Notes: a model not told the origin generated them from the letters alone. A DNA stretch of 64,000 nt from Methanomassiliicoccales archaeon (GCA_013415695.1 JAAEEP010000007.1:1-64000); one strand, 5' to 3'. Shown: positions 27,297-37,080, counted from the first letter of the stretch. Numbers and translations are program-made.

Positions 27297-28364
27297 TTGC
27301 CTGTTCGTATCCAGATAATCGGAGGCTTCCTTGGAGCCGGAAAAACCACCCTGATAACCAAGATGGCGAAGAAGCTGATGGATCAGGACATGAAGGTTGG
27401 GATAATCATGAACGATCATGTCGATTCCCTGGTGGACACCCAGTACTCCAAAGAGCTAGGGCTGGACTGCTGCGAGGTCGCCGGAGGATGCTTCTGCTGT
27501 CGATTCCCGGATTTCCTTGAGAACGCTAGGGAACTGGTGAAAAATGAGGGCCCTACGCTGATATTTGCGGAGCCAGTAGGCAGCTGCACGGACCTCATGG
27601 CGACGGTAGCCGCACCGCTCAAGCGGGTCTACGGAAACGAGTTCCAGGTGGCTCCCTTGATCATCATGGTGGATGCCGATAGGGCCGTCAGAAACAGGAT
27701 GAATGACAATTCCCTGGGAGGATACCTAAGGCAACACCAGATCTCGGAGGCTGAGTATGTGGTCCTGTCCAAAGTAGATCTTGTTGACAAAGGGGATCTC
27801 GAAAGAGTATCTTCCATGGTCAACGAGATCAATCCCAAGGCGAAGGTATTCCTCTATTCATCTGGTGCGGAGGATGGCCTTGATGCTATTCTCTCCTTGG
27901 CGCTATCGGAGGAGGAAAGTCGCATTGACCCTCGGGAAATTGATTACCATGTATATGCCGAGGCGGAGGCGGAGCTGGGCTGGTATAATGGGACCTTCCT
28001 TGCGAAGGTGGAGAGGTTGGATGCATACCTGCTATGTCGGGAGCTGCTCGAAGATATTTCGTCGAAATTCCCGGTGGAGGATGTTGCCCACGCCAAGATC
28101 ATGCTTGCCTCCGAATCGAACGCGGCAAAGATGAGCGCGGTGATGGGGCGTGTCTCTATCGACGCCGTAGCGGGCTCTAGATTCGCTTCAGGCGAGGCCA
28201 GGATGACCATCAATGCCCGGATCGCCACTGATCCTCAGATCCTCAGGATGATCGTGAACCAGGCGGTTGACCACGCAGCCGAAAGGTTCGGATTGATCTT
28301 TGAACTCGATAAGGAGGATTTCTTCTCTCCCGCAGCACCGAATCCCACCTACAGGATGAAATGA
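27297..28364 (+). CDS. CobW/UreG-type metallochaperone GTPase
   Basis: The 355-residue P-loop GTPase has Walker A GGFLGAGKTT (9-18), the metal-binding GGCFCCRF (C-x-C-C, about 63-70), Walker B-like ADRAV, and the guanine-specifying SKVD. COG0523 proteins insert or store Zn, Co, Ni or Fe, or act in cobalamin metabolism. Its place at the head of a corrinoid methyl-transfer island makes corrinoid or cobalt handling plausible, but this is inference. It starts with TTG behind GGTGAT. A TATA-like TTTTATCT lies near 27233. The stop overlaps the next ORF by 4 bases (ATGA). Confidence 0.85.
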   Translation: MPVRIQIIGGFLGAGKTTLITKMAKKLMDQDMKVGIIMNDHVDSLVDTQYSKELGLDCCEVAGGCFCCRFPDFLENARELVKNEGPTLIFAEPVGSCTDLMATVAAPLKRVYGNEFQVAPLIIMVDADRAVRNRMNDNSLGGYLRQHQISEAEYVVLSKVDLVDKGDLERVSSMVNEINPKAKVFLYSSGAEDGLDAILSLALSEEESRIDPREIDYHVYAEAEAELGWYNGTFLAKVERLDAYLLCRELLEDISSKFPVEDVAHAKIMLASESNAAKMSAVMGRVSIDAVAGSRFASGEARMTINARIATDPQILRMIVNQAVDHAAERFGLIFELDKEDFFSPAAPNPTYRMK

Positions 28365-28639
28365 TTGCGAGAGAATCGCCTATATCCGCTAGGATTCATG
28401 ATTCCTTGATCGACCCTCTGTGTCAAAGAATATCAGGAAATCCTCTTATACTGGGATTGGATTCTGCGTGCTTCAAAATCAAATCGGAGCGGATCGATCT
28501 GTTGAACCGTGACCAAAGGATGAAATTCGCGAATACCGCAATGAGCACCGGAATACTGATGTTCCTGGGATTGATCTGTGCCTCAGTATGCGTAGCCCTG
28601 GTGCTGACCGTCCAGATGGTCCTAGAGCTTTTTCTCTGA
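28361..28639 (+). CDS. Small protein with C-terminal membrane helix
   Basis: This 92-residue ORF overlaps the CobW stop by ATGA. The first half is hydrophilic and not recognised. From residue 54 it reads MKFANTAMSTGILMFLGLIC followed by ASVCVALVLTVQMVLELFL, a convincing single membrane helix. The true start could be the internal ATG at 28520, giving a 39-residue membrane peptide. The function is unknown. Co-expression with the CobW gene is likely because of the overlap. Confidence 0.45.
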   Translation: MIARESPISARIHDSLIDPLCQRISGNPLILGLDSACFKIKSERIDLLNRDQRMKFANTAMSTGILMFLGLICASVCVALVLTVQMVLELFL

Positions 28640-28699
28640 TCATCTTATTGAATTTGCAGCTAGATCAGATGGAATTGGTACCGAGGAATTCCACGAGGA

Positions 28700-29014
28700 T
28701 CATTTTCTGGCCTTCTCGCCAGTTGCGTAGGAGCGCTTGATTCCCCCCTTGAAGTACCAGCGGTAGAGGAGGGCCATGTCTCGTGGGAAGATCCCCACCT
28801 TGTCACCATCTTTTACCGATGAACTCAATTCCGTGTACTCATGGTTGAGGAATATGTGGCTGGTCTCCATCTCGTCGACCTTGAGTATCCCCAGTATGTC
28901 ATTGATCGTTTCAATGTCGTCAATGGGCATTTCCACAATGCCCACGTATCCGCTATCATCTAGCTTAGGTGCTTTGCCCTTGAGATTCCCGAAAAGCCTA
29001 ACCTGCACGGTCAT
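28700..29014 (-). CDS. MoaD/ThiS-like protein with extended tail, AOR partner
   Basis: This 104-residue ubiquitin-fold protein starts MTVQVRLFGNLKG. It has a beta-grasp pattern, ending the core with VKDGDKVGIFPRDM. Canonical MoaD ends in Gly-Gly, but here the chain continues for about 30 residues past the core, with an internal Gly-Gly at 90-91 and a 13-residue basic tail (IKRSYATGEKARK). It may need trimming, or may act as a structural AOR subunit rather than a sulfur carrier. It follows the AOR gene with a 55-base gap, so both probably share a transcript. The T- and A-rich stretch before the ATG contains no obvious SD. Confidence 0.72.
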   Translation of the reverse strand: MTVQVRLFGNLKGKAPKLDDSGYVGIVEMPIDDIETINDILGILKVDEMETSHIFLNHEYTELSSSVKDGDKVGIFPRDMALLYRWYFKGGIKRSYATGEKARK

Positions 29015-29069
29015 GGTGAATCCTCTTTCTTTAATAAATTTAAAGGGGAAAGGGTTTGGGGTAAGTGAT

Positions 29070-30827
29070 TCACTTCCCGAACACACTGTCCAGCTCTTCA
29101 TCTGGGACGTCGTAGACCTCGTTCGACGGAGGCAACGGTTCGATCCTGAAGAACTCGGGGAGCCTGTCGTCCTCGTTGGAGAATCCCGCTCTGATGTTGA
29201 AGTCCCTCTCCAAGAGCACTATCTTGGAACCGAGGGCGATCGCGTCGTCTGCGGACCATTTTGTTCCCAGCACTCCGTTGCAGGATTCCACAATACCATC
29301 AAATCCCTCGGGTATGTCCACGGTCGCGAAGGTCGTGAACAGGCAGTATCCCGAAGAGTCGATGAAGGCGGTGTAATTCTGGAAGTTCCTTGATAGCTGT
29401 CCCTTCTTCTTGTCCAAGGGATCTAGTTTACCCCCCACGCCAAGGATCTCTGGAGCTATCGCATATCCAGCCGTGTGGTCCGCACCCATGGGAGTCGTGG
29501 CGTAGGTCACACCGATTCCCTTGATCGGCCTGGGGTCGTAGGCGGGCAGCCCCTGACCCTTCACCGCTGGGACCCTGTGAACGCCGAAGGCCTGTCCCGC
29601 AAAAGCACATCCGTTAGCCAGCAGGCGCCCGGTTGCGGTCTTATTCTCGATCTCCTTCATCAGCTTGATGGCCTTCTTGCCGTCGCCGAAGTCTGCGAGA
29701 CCTCCTTCCATGGCCACACCCATTGTGTCACCCATCTCGATAGTGTCCAAGCCCAAATCGTTGCATGCTCTGTTCAGCTCTCCCACGTCGTCTAGGTCGT
29801 AGATGCCGCAGTTCGGCCCCAGAGCCCACACGGACTCGTACTCGAGAACGCCAACTGGATCGACGCCACCCTGCTTCACCCATACTTCAGAACATCGGAT
29901 GATGCAACCTGGGCTGCAGGCGTGCGGCCTCTCTCCTCCTCTGGCCTTGATGACCTCGGCCTTCTTCTCTCCAGACACCATTGGTGCCATGTCATCGTAT
30001 CCGGCGGAGAAGTTGCGGTGGGGTAACGCTCCAGCTTCATTGATGACATTCACAAGGGCGGATGTTCCATAGGTATTGAGGGTACCACCCTTCTTGGTGA
30101 TGTCATGCGAGGTAAGAGCATTGGTCAGCTTCTTGGTCCCGATCTTGAAGACCTCCTCGTCGGCCATTTTCACCCCCGGCCCGCCAGAATCATCGATTAC
30201 GATGAACTTCAGACCGCGGGCGGCCATTACAGCTCCAAGTCCTCCTCTTCCCGCGTACCTCGAGGGCATTCCCTCTGGGTCGTTGAAAGCCACTCCGGCC
30301 CCCGCTCCTCCCATTTCACCGGCTATGCCGCAGGCGCAGATGCCCACATCGACACCGAATCGTGCGCGAATATCATCGTACGCCTTATACAGTCCCATGT
30401 TCGACCAAATGGTAGCATCGTGGAACTCGATCTCATCCTTGAGTATGTTGACCATGAAGTAGTCATCTTTCTTGCGATGTCCTTCGACCACTATGGCCTT
30501 GAGCCCAAGTCGGGCCACCTTCTGCGCGAAGCTGGTTCCCGCGTTAGCCTCCTTAATTCCCCCCGTCAGGGGCGATTTTCCCCCAACCGATAGTCTACCA
30601 GAAGTCGGTGCCTTCGTACCAGTAACTATACCAGGTGCTAGAACGAGCTTGTTGTTCGGTCCCAATGGATGGCAGTCCGCTGGGACCTCTTCAGCCACTA
30701 TGGACGATGTCAACCCCCTTCCACCAAGATTCTTCCACTTGTCGGGGACATCCTCCATGGTGGCCTTGAGCTCGGTCATATCCAATCTTAAGATTTTGGT
30801 AGCCACCTTCTCACCTAATGTTATCAT
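29070..30827 (-). CDS. Aldehyde:ferredoxin oxidoreductase (tungstopterin family)
   Basis: The 585-residue enzyme oxidises aldehydes to acids (or reduces acids) with ferredoxin, using a tungsten bis-pterin and a 4Fe-4S cluster. It starts with KILRLDMTE, then KNLGGRGLTSSIV, LAPGIVTGTKAPTSGR, FNDPEGMPSRYAGRGGLGAVMAARGLK, and the cluster cysteines CSPGCIIRC with a later Cys in SSGYCLF. YATTPMGADHTAG is the pterin motif region. ATG 30827 matches homologue N-termini. An ATG at 30872 is in frame, and a TATA-like sequence near 30893 could serve either. The preferred aldehyde is not predictable. The MoaD-like gene follows. Confidence 0.93.
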   Translation of the reverse strand: MITLGEKVATKILRLDMTELKATMEDVPDKWKNLGGRGLTSSIVAEEVPADCHPLGPNNKLVLAPGIVTGTKAPTSGRLSVGGKSPLTGGIKEANAGTSFAQKVARLGLKAIVVEGHRKKDDYFMVNILKDEIEFHDATIWSNMGLYKAYDDIRARFGVDVGICACGIAGEMGGAGAGVAFNDPEGMPSRYAGRGGLGAVMAARGLKFIVIDDSGGPGVKMADEEVFKIGTKKLTNALTSHDITKKGGTLNTYGTSALVNVINEAGALPHRNFSAGYDDMAPMVSGEKKAEVIKARGGERPHACSPGCIIRCSEVWVKQGGVDPVGVLEYESVWALGPNCGIYDLDDVGELNRACNDLGLDTIEMGDTMGVAMEGGLADFGDGKKAIKLMKEIENKTATGRLLANGCAFAGQAFGVHRVPAVKGQGLPAYDPRPIKGIGVTYATTPMGADHTAGYAIAPEILGVGGKLDPLDKKKGQLSRNFQNYTAFIDSSGYCLFTTFATVDIPEGFDGIVESCNGVLGTKWSADDAIALGSKIVLLERDFNIRAGFSNEDDRLPEFFRIEPLPPSNEVYDVPDEELDSVFGK

Positions 30828-31095
30828 TCGTTCAGCATATTCAAATATGTTACGAAATGCGTAGTGAAACATATCGCTATTTGACGGATGTAATTTTAAT
30901 AGTGCAGTCTAGTTAAGAGAATACGCAAATCTGAATACGGCAATCGCAATATTACGCGGTGCTGGATTCGTAAGGGATCTTGAGCAAGGATTTCGGGTCA
31001 ATCCCGATAATACGCTTATTTAACAATCATTTATTCAGAATCCGCTTGAGTAAGATGGTTATGTTTATCAGGTGGTCCCATATATTTACGTTGGA

Positions 31096-31725
31096 ATGAT
31101 TGAGGCCTCGATTACCCTGGAGATGCCCGATAACTGGGTGAAGGTAGTAGGGAGCAAGTTCCCGACCCCCATCAAGTTCATAGAGTGCTTGCCTTACGGT
31201 GAGTCGGGCGGAAGGTCACTGGTGGAGATAGAGGGAGACCCCACTACTACTGACCAGATGATCGAGGAGATCAAGAAGCATCCCAGCGTGTGCAAGGTCG
31301 ATGTTTCTACATTCGGGGACGGCCGTATCTCGGGGTCGATAGTGACCAATAAATGCGTGGCGTGCAGGGCATTGACCGGAACAGAGTGCTTCCTGACCCG
31401 GGCGAGGAGCATGCCTGACGGTAAGGTGCAATGGACCGTGACCAGCGGCGGTAATTCCTCACTGGCGAAGCTAGTCGACCGCCTGAAGGATTCGGGATGC
31501 ACTGTCCAGATCAATAGCATCACGAAGATAAGTGGACAGAACGTTATCACCAAAAGGCAGGAGGAGATCATGAGGTTCGCCCTGGAGAATGGATTCTACG
31601 AATATCCCAGGAGGATCACCATCAGAAAACTCGCCCAGAAGCTGGATATCTCCCCATCGACCCTGAACGAGATCCTCCAGAGGGGCGAGAGGAATATCGT
31701 GGAGTCGTTCTTCAAACACAAATGA
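31096..31725 (+). CDS. Bacterio-opsin activator-type (HTH_10) transcription regulator
   Basis: The 209-residue protein has a C-terminal HTH_10 domain: ITKRQEEIMRFALENGFYEYPRRITIRKLAQKLDISPSTLNEILQRGE (about 155-200). The N-terminal 150 residues look like a ligand- or redox-sensing domain. Clustered cysteines (NKCVACRALTGTECFLTR) could bind a metal or sense redox state. It is divergent from the AOR gene and probably controls AOR/MoaD or the methyl-transfer genes. The ATG at 31096 is preferred to an in-frame GTG at 31072; TATA-like sequences occur near 31014-31020 and 31078-31085. Confidence 0.85.
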   Translation: MIEASITLEMPDNWVKVVGSKFPTPIKFIECLPYGESGGRSLVEIEGDPTTTDQMIEEIKKHPSVCKVDVSTFGDGRISGSIVTNKCVACRALTGTECFLTRARSMPDGKVQWTVTSGGNSSLAKLVDRLKDSGCTVQINSITKISGQNVITKRQEEIMRFALENGFYEYPRRITIRKLAQKLDISPSTLNEILQRGERNIVESFFKHK

Positions 31726-31805
31726 TCTTGTTCGTATCCTGATCCTCGACCGCAACCACTTTTCTAGATAATCGACTCGAGTCCATCGTACTATTGAGGT
31801 TCGAT

Positions 31806-33812
31806 CTACGCCCTCTCATAGAACTGCATTGGCTTTCCTATTGATCTGAAGACCATGTTCAGCTGTATCAGTAGGTCCCGATCCCCATTCTCCAGACCAG
31901 AGAGCGCGATCGGCTCCTCCTCCTTGAACACCTCAATTCCGTGGGCACCTGATTGACGTGCCCTGCTGACCACGATCTCCTCTCCCAGTTCCCTGGCGTA
32001 CGCGATGGCCTGGGAGAGCCTTTCGAAGTCCTTCTTTTCGCCGGGCAGATGCACAGAGCATGGCGGATCCTCCAGCCCAGCCATTCCTGGCTTGGGTTGG
32101 ATCAGTATCTCCACGGTCTCGATGATGCTCCCTGTAATGGCGCCCACCGCATTCCCGACCTCGCTGTGATCTGGAACGATTAGTTCGGTTCCCATGTTCC
32201 TTGCCACCGAGGGGAGATATGTCTCGACTGGAGCGCCAATCCCGATGATCTTCTTATGGAGGTCCATTCTGCAGGAGTAGTCCGGTCCTCTCATTCCAGC
32301 GACCATCATTTCAACCAGATGATCCGCCACCGGGCAGTAGGATGTCTCCCTCGTCTCCTCGTACACCAGCTTCCTCAACAGTTCCCTGGAAATCTCGTCA
32401 ATGACCTTCTGTTTCACCATTGTGCAGAACTCTTTGGGACTCGTCCCCAGCCGCTCGCTATAGAACCGCACGGCCAATATCGATGCGGATGGATCGTGTA
32501 TCACATATGATCCTTCTACGTGAAGGATGTCGGTTGGGGTCAATCCCACCCGACTGATGACACCATATTCCTCAAGACGGCTGATGCTGTAGGAGAAGGG
32601 AAGTATCCCCGTTCTCTCCTTGAGATCCGTCAGGAGGCCTGGTCCCTCTTCTAGTACACTCAAGATCTGCCAGTCCTCATTGCCCAGCCGGAAGTTCTTG
32701 GGTATCCTGTTGAAGATCAGGAAATCCGTCGGTTGATAAAGCCTGGATTTGTCGATGTATGTGGGATCCGAGTACTTCTCGTCCAGATCCAACTTCTCCA
32801 ATCGTTCTCGGATCCTGGGATAGATGGAACAGGCATGACACAAGGGAATGACCCTGTTGGGTAGGAGTCGGATGTTTCCTCGGTTCACCACGATCCGGCT
32901 GTCGCCGCCTATCCCTCCGGTGGAGACGCTTATGGCCCTCACCCTTGTCCTCCAGTTGGCGATCCTGGCCCCCTCGGGGTCCAGCCTGGGCATTCCGTCT
33001 CTGAGAATCCCTATGTCGGTGGTGGTGCCGCCCATGTCGATGATCACCGCGTCTTCCTCATCCGTCAGATATTTGGCCCCGTTGATGCTTGCCGCAGGCC
33101 CTGACAGTATCGTTTCCACGGGACGTTCCCTTGCCACCTTCTCGCTCATAATCGATCCGTCCCCCTTCATGATCATCAAGGGGGCTTGAATCTGTAACTC
33201 TTCCAGTATCAATTTCGCTGACGAGATCAGTTCCGATATCACTGGTATCAGCCTGGCATTGAGAACGGCTGTCAATGTTCTCTCTTGAAATCCAAGATCG
33301 GTGGAAAGCTCGTGACCACATACCACGGGAAGGTGAGTCAAGGTGCTGATGAGTTCTTTGGTCTCGACCTCGTGTTCTGGATTCCTCACTCCCAAGTAAC
33401 CCGAGACGGCGAACGCGTCCACGAAATCCCTTACCTCGAGGATGAACCCCTTGGCCTTATCGACATCAAGAGGTTCGGTCTCCTCCCCCGCAAGGTCATG
33501 CCTTCCCTTCACCTTGATCCGCTTCTCGGTTGGAACCGAAAGGCTGTATTCCTCACCAATGGCGATCAGGGCTACCCTTGATCCCTTTCCCTCTACCACG
33601 GAATTCGTGGCAAGTGTGGAAGACAGCGAGACCAGCTTGATGCAAGGGAATAGATCCCTGTCCAGCTGAGATAGGGAATTTGAGATTCCCTTTGAAAGAT
33701 CTTCCCGGGTGGTTGGTGCTTTCGCCTTGCTCAATACATTTCCGGTCCCCATGTCAAGAATGACTGAATCGGTGTAAGTGCCACCGGTGTCGATGCCCAG
33801 GCCAAATTTCAT
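31806..33812 (-). CDS. Hydantoinase/oxoprolinase (HyuA-like) ATPase-fold protein
   Basis: The 668-residue protein opens GLGIDTGGTYTDSVILD and has IIDMGGTTTDIGILRDGMP, the two phosphate-binding loops of the actin-like hydantoinase A/N-methylhydantoinase family. Members open hydantoins or 5-oxoproline with ATP, but close relatives sit beside corrinoid methyltransferase genes in methanogens and acetogens, where their role is not established. A helix-turn-helix-like insert appears in the middle (ILSVLEEGPGLLTDLKERTG... RLEEYGVISRVGLTPTDIL), which is unusual. SD GAGGTGA precedes the ATG. The stop of the RACo-like gene lies 33 bases upstream of this start. Confidence 0.85.
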   Translation of the reverse strand: MKFGLGIDTGGTYTDSVILDMGTGNVLSKAKAPTTREDLSKGISNSLSQLDRDLFPCIKLVSLSSTLATNSVVEGKGSRVALIAIGEEYSLSVPTEKRIKVKGRHDLAGEETEPLDVDKAKGFILEVRDFVDAFAVSGYLGVRNPEHEVETKELISTLTHLPVVCGHELSTDLGFQERTLTAVLNARLIPVISELISSAKLILEELQIQAPLMIMKGDGSIMSEKVARERPVETILSGPAASINGAKYLTDEEDAVIIDMGGTTTDIGILRDGMPRLDPEGARIANWRTRVRAISVSTGGIGGDSRIVVNRGNIRLLPNRVIPLCHACSIYPRIRERLEKLDLDEKYSDPTYIDKSRLYQPTDFLIFNRIPKNFRLGNEDWQILSVLEEGPGLLTDLKERTGILPFSYSISRLEEYGVISRVGLTPTDILHVEGSYVIHDPSASILAVRFYSERLGTSPKEFCTMVKQKVIDEISRELLRKLVYEETRETSYCPVADHLVEMMVAGMRGPDYSCRMDLHKKIIGIGAPVETYLPSVARNMGTELIVPDHSEVGNAVGAITGSIIETVEILIQPKPGMAGLEDPPCSVHLPGEKKDFERLSQAIAYARELGEEIVVSRARQSGAHGIEVFKEEEPIALSGLENGDRDLLIQLNMVFRSIGKPMQFYERA

Positions 33813-33845
33813 GTTTCAATTCACCTCGTGAGTAGTATCGAACGA

Positions 33846-35702
33846 TCAACGACGCAGCTGAGATATTACGCCTGGAAATAACTCGTCCCGGAAATGGGGG
33901 AGGAATAGAGCCTCGAAGAACTGCTCCTGGAAATTGGAACGAGCCGCCAGCTCGATGTACTTAATGTTCTTAGCCAGCCGCTCAGCTTCCATCCTTGATC
34001 CGCGGTTGAGAAGAGCGATCTTTGCGCCGGAACCCGCTGCGTTCCCGATCGGTATTATCCGTTCCAGTGGAATCTCTGGCAGCATACCCATGAACAGCGC
34101 GCTCCTTGGTGAGATGTAATTGCCGAAGGCTCCAGCAAGCAGTATGCTGTCTAGTTCATCCTGGGTTATTCCCATCTCCTCCATGAGGGCGACCGCTCCC
34201 ACGTACATTGCCGCCTTGGCACTGAGGACCTCTCCGATATCCTTCTGGGTGATGGAGATCACTTCCCCATTGGCCGACTCGCTCTCTGGGGCAAGGACGA
34301 ATTGAAGCGCTCCGTCGATATTGCATATTCGCGGATGATCCAGTTCCCTGTCTATCTTGCCCCTTTCGTTAATGATGCCCGCCCGGAACATCTCGGCTAT
34401 GGCATCGACCACCGCGGACCCGCATATACCCTTGGCCTTGGCCCCGTTGATGGTGGAGACTGTTACCTCAAGGTCGTCCCCTATGATGATATGATCTATG
34501 GCTCCACTTGAGCCCCTCATACCATGCTTGATGTTCCCGCCCTCAAGAGCGGGACCGGCCGCGCATGATGTGCTTGCCACTCCATTGGAGCTGCCAATTG
34601 AGATCTCGCCATTAGTACCGATATCGATGACCATACGTGGCTCTTCACTCTCCCAAATCCGAGAGGCTATGAGGACGCTCATGTGATCAGCGCCCACGAA
34701 TCCGGCCACGTTTGGAAGCGAATATGCGTAGCTCTCCTGAGCGAGATTGATCCCAAGACTGCTGGCCTTTACCTCGAAGGGCTCCGCCACAACGGGTACG
34801 TAGGGGGCGCGTCCAAGCCCGTATGTATCGAGCCCGAAGAATAGATGGTGCATGGCGGTGTTGCCCACGATCACCATCTCGTAAACGCTCTGTCTGGATC
34901 TTCCTGCTTCCCTGCAGCATTCACCAACCAGCTTTTCTATCGCGGAAGAAATGACGTTCTGCAAGGTCTCGGCCCCGCCCTCGTTGCGCATGACATAGGT
35001 CATCCTTGAGAGTACATCATCGCCGTACTTGATCTGAGGATTCATCATGGACCTGACGGCAAGACATTCACCGGTTTCAAGGTCCATGAGGTACGCGACG
35101 ACCGTGGTGGTACCGATATCCACGGCCAATCCATTGACTCCCTCGTTCCCCTCTTGGAGAACTCCAAGTATCTCTCCTTGGCGAACCACGGCCAGGATCT
35201 CCTCGCCTGACCTCAGACTGGCTGAAAGGGAGTTGAGCACATGGGGGGACGGCAATCTGGTAGAGATTTCGTTCTCCCCAAGCGCCAAGTTGAACCTCTC
35301 TAGGTCAGCAACGGGATTATCAAGAGAAGCTGTGGGTACTCTCAATCTCAAGGTGCGAACAACAGGTTCCATTGCGATCGATATGGCTGAATCCTCGAGG
35401 ATGACCTGGTCACCTCTCATTGATTCTGCCGGTACCTCGACCACCATGTCATCTGAAACGGTCACAAGGCATGCGAGTCTAATCCCTCGCCCAAGGTCTT
35501 CCTCCGAGATGTGAGCCCGGTCCTCTTCGTTTATTGGCGGCGCATTCTCCTTGATAATGACCTTGCACCTGCCGCATTTTCCCCTTCCACCGCAGACCAT
35601 CTCCAGAGATATGCCGTTGTGCTCAGCGATCTCGGCGAGCGAACCTGCCTCCGATGATGTGATCACCGATAGGCCGGATGGTTCAAACAGTACCTTGGGC
35701 AT
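33846..35702 (-). CDS. RACo/RamA-like reductive activator of corrinoid proteins (ASKHA)
   Basis: The 618-residue protein begins with a plant-type 2Fe-2S ferredoxin domain (CGGRGKCGRCKV, last cysteine in RLACLV), followed by a linker and the DUF4445 ASKHA ATPase domain (AVDIGTTTVVAYL, VIDIGTNGEI, GICGSAVVDAIAEM, LLAGAFGNYI). Such proteins reduce inactive Co(II) corrinoid to Co(I) at the cost of ATP, restoring methyltransferase activity. The neighbour encoding a corrinoid protein is its expected client. The ATG at 35702 has GAGGT 7 bases upstream. TTG at 35726 also fits but gives a weak N-terminus. Confidence 0.92.
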   Translation of the reverse strand: MPKVLFEPSGLSVITSSEAGSLAEIAEHNGISLEMVCGGRGKCGRCKVIIKENAPPINEEDRAHISEEDLGRGIRLACLVTVSDDMVVEVPAESMRGDQVILEDSAISIAMEPVVRTLRLRVPTASLDNPVADLERFNLALGENEISTRLPSPHVLNSLSASLRSGEEILAVVRQGEILGVLQEGNEGVNGLAVDIGTTTVVAYLMDLETGECLAVRSMMNPQIKYGDDVLSRMTYVMRNEGGAETLQNVISSAIEKLVGECCREAGRSRQSVYEMVIVGNTAMHHLFFGLDTYGLGRAPYVPVVAEPFEVKASSLGINLAQESYAYSLPNVAGFVGADHMSVLIASRIWESEEPRMVIDIGTNGEISIGSSNGVASTSCAAGPALEGGNIKHGMRGSSGAIDHIIIGDDLEVTVSTINGAKAKGICGSAVVDAIAEMFRAGIINERGKIDRELDHPRICNIDGALQFVLAPESESANGEVISITQKDIGEVLSAKAAMYVGAVALMEEMGITQDELDSILLAGAFGNYISPRSALFMGMLPEIPLERIIPIGNAAGSGAKIALLNRGSRMEAERLAKNIKYIELAARSNFQEQFFEALFLPHFRDELFPGVISQLRR

Positions 35703-35883
35703 GTTGATTACCTCTATCTGTCGCAAGTCTCTGAAATATATTATTATTTAGTATCTACCCGTCGGCATGACGCCATTAATGGAGCGTTTTCATCGTGCAT
35801 TTGACACAAACCGCAGAAATTCTATGGGCGTGAAAATCCAAACCGGATGGAAATAAATAAAAAAGGAAAGGGGGGGTTTGAAA

Positions 35884-37080
35884 TCACCAGTTAGGCTTGA
35901 TTTCTTCCCTGTACTTGGTACCTAGCTCATCCGCGGTGATCAGAGCGGAGTATACCCTTGCAGGACTCACTGGTGTCGCTCCCAGCAATAGCACCTTGTC
36001 CTGCATGCAGGACTTGCAGGCACCAGCCCAGATCAGGTCAAGATCCGGTGAGACTCCCTTGCCCAGCAGGTCCTCGAAGGTTATCGACAGCCCGACGGAG
36101 TCTGCCCAGGCAATTGCCTCCCAGATCTCTTCCGAAGGTCGGTCCTCAAGGATCATCTGGGTTATGGTGGTGAACGATATCACCTGACCGTGCGGTATGT
36201 GCCTGTCCGCCTTGCGGTGCAGGGCTAGCAATCCAGCTCCAACCAGACCATCGTGAATTCCGTGTCCTCCAGCCAGGCCGCCGCTCTCGAATCCCACACC
36301 CGCCATAAGGGTGTTGGTCTCGATAATCCTCTCGAGCGCAGGTGTGACCACCTTATGCCTGTTGGCTGCCAAGGCCTGGACACCGAACTCCCTCAGCTGG
36401 TTCCAGCACTCATTCGCGATTAGCCTGGAAGAGACGGTGGAATATCCCCCTACAAGCGTGGGCGTCTCGGCCTGCTTGGAAGCCTCCATCTCGAACTTGA
36501 TGCACATCGCGTCTCCCATTCCGTTTATGGTCTGGGATACTGGACCTTCCGCGATGATCTTTGAATCCATGATTACCGCGTGAGTGTCCTCTGGATAGAG
36601 ATCGTACCTGTTCCATGTCAGATCGTCGTTGTATATGACCGAGAGAGCGCTGGTGAAACCAGCCATGGAGGCGACTGTTCCAACAAGAACAAGCTTGCCG
36701 CCCATATCCACATTGTTGGCAACTCTCCTGGCGACATCGCACATCGATCCCCCGCCGACTCCAACGATGAAGTCGGCCTCGGATGCCTTGGCCGCCTCGG
36801 TTACCTTGTTGTTCTCGGTGTCGGAACACAACCAAACGCCTGGATACTCATCAGCAACCTCTACGCCGTTCTCGGCAAGGCTGTTCCTGACGTTCTCGCC
36901 GGCAATCTTCAACGCCGTCGTTCCACCCATTATGAACGCCTTCTTTCCAAGGTGTCCACAGTATTTACCAGTGTCCTTCGAAGCCTCGGGACCCTGAACA
37001 TAGATGGCCGGAGACTTCCAAACGAATGGAAGCTGGGGCTTTATCCAGTCCATTTCTTTCAATCTATAAGTCATTACCAT
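35884..37080 (-). CDS. GldA-like iron/zinc-dependent dehydrogenase in the corrinoid island
   Basis: The 398-residue protein resembles glycerol dehydrogenase and glycerol-1-phosphate dehydrogenase: FIVGVGGGSMCDVARRVANN for NAD, then the metal-binding FESGGLAGGHGIHDGL and HIPHGQVISF. It oxidises or reduces a polyol, hydroxyketone or aldehyde; the substrate is unknown. It is divergent from the corrinoid operon and shares the AT-rich promoter region, so it is probably co-regulated. GGAG precedes the ATG (37080). The end carries a poly-C then poly-T stretch (minus strand, about 35864-35880), a likely terminator. Its place here may mean that the methyl donor derives from an alcohol. Confidence 0.85.
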   Translation of the reverse strand: MVMTYRLKEMDWIKPQLPFVWKSPAIYVQGPEASKDTGKYCGHLGKKAFIMGGTTALKIAGENVRNSLAENGVEVADEYPGVWLCSDTENNKVTEAAKASEADFIVGVGGGSMCDVARRVANNVDMGGKLVLVGTVASMAGFTSALSVIYNDDLTWNRYDLYPEDTHAVIMDSKIIAEGPVSQTINGMGDAMCIKFEMEASKQAETPTLVGGYSTVSSRLIANECWNQLREFGVQALAANRHKVVTPALERIIETNTLMAGVGFESGGLAGGHGIHDGLVGAGLLALHRKADRHIPHGQVISFTTITQMILEDRPSEEIWEAIAWADSVGLSITFEDLLGKGVSPDLDLIWAGACKSCMQDKVLLLGATPVSPARVYSALITADELGTKYREEIKPNW

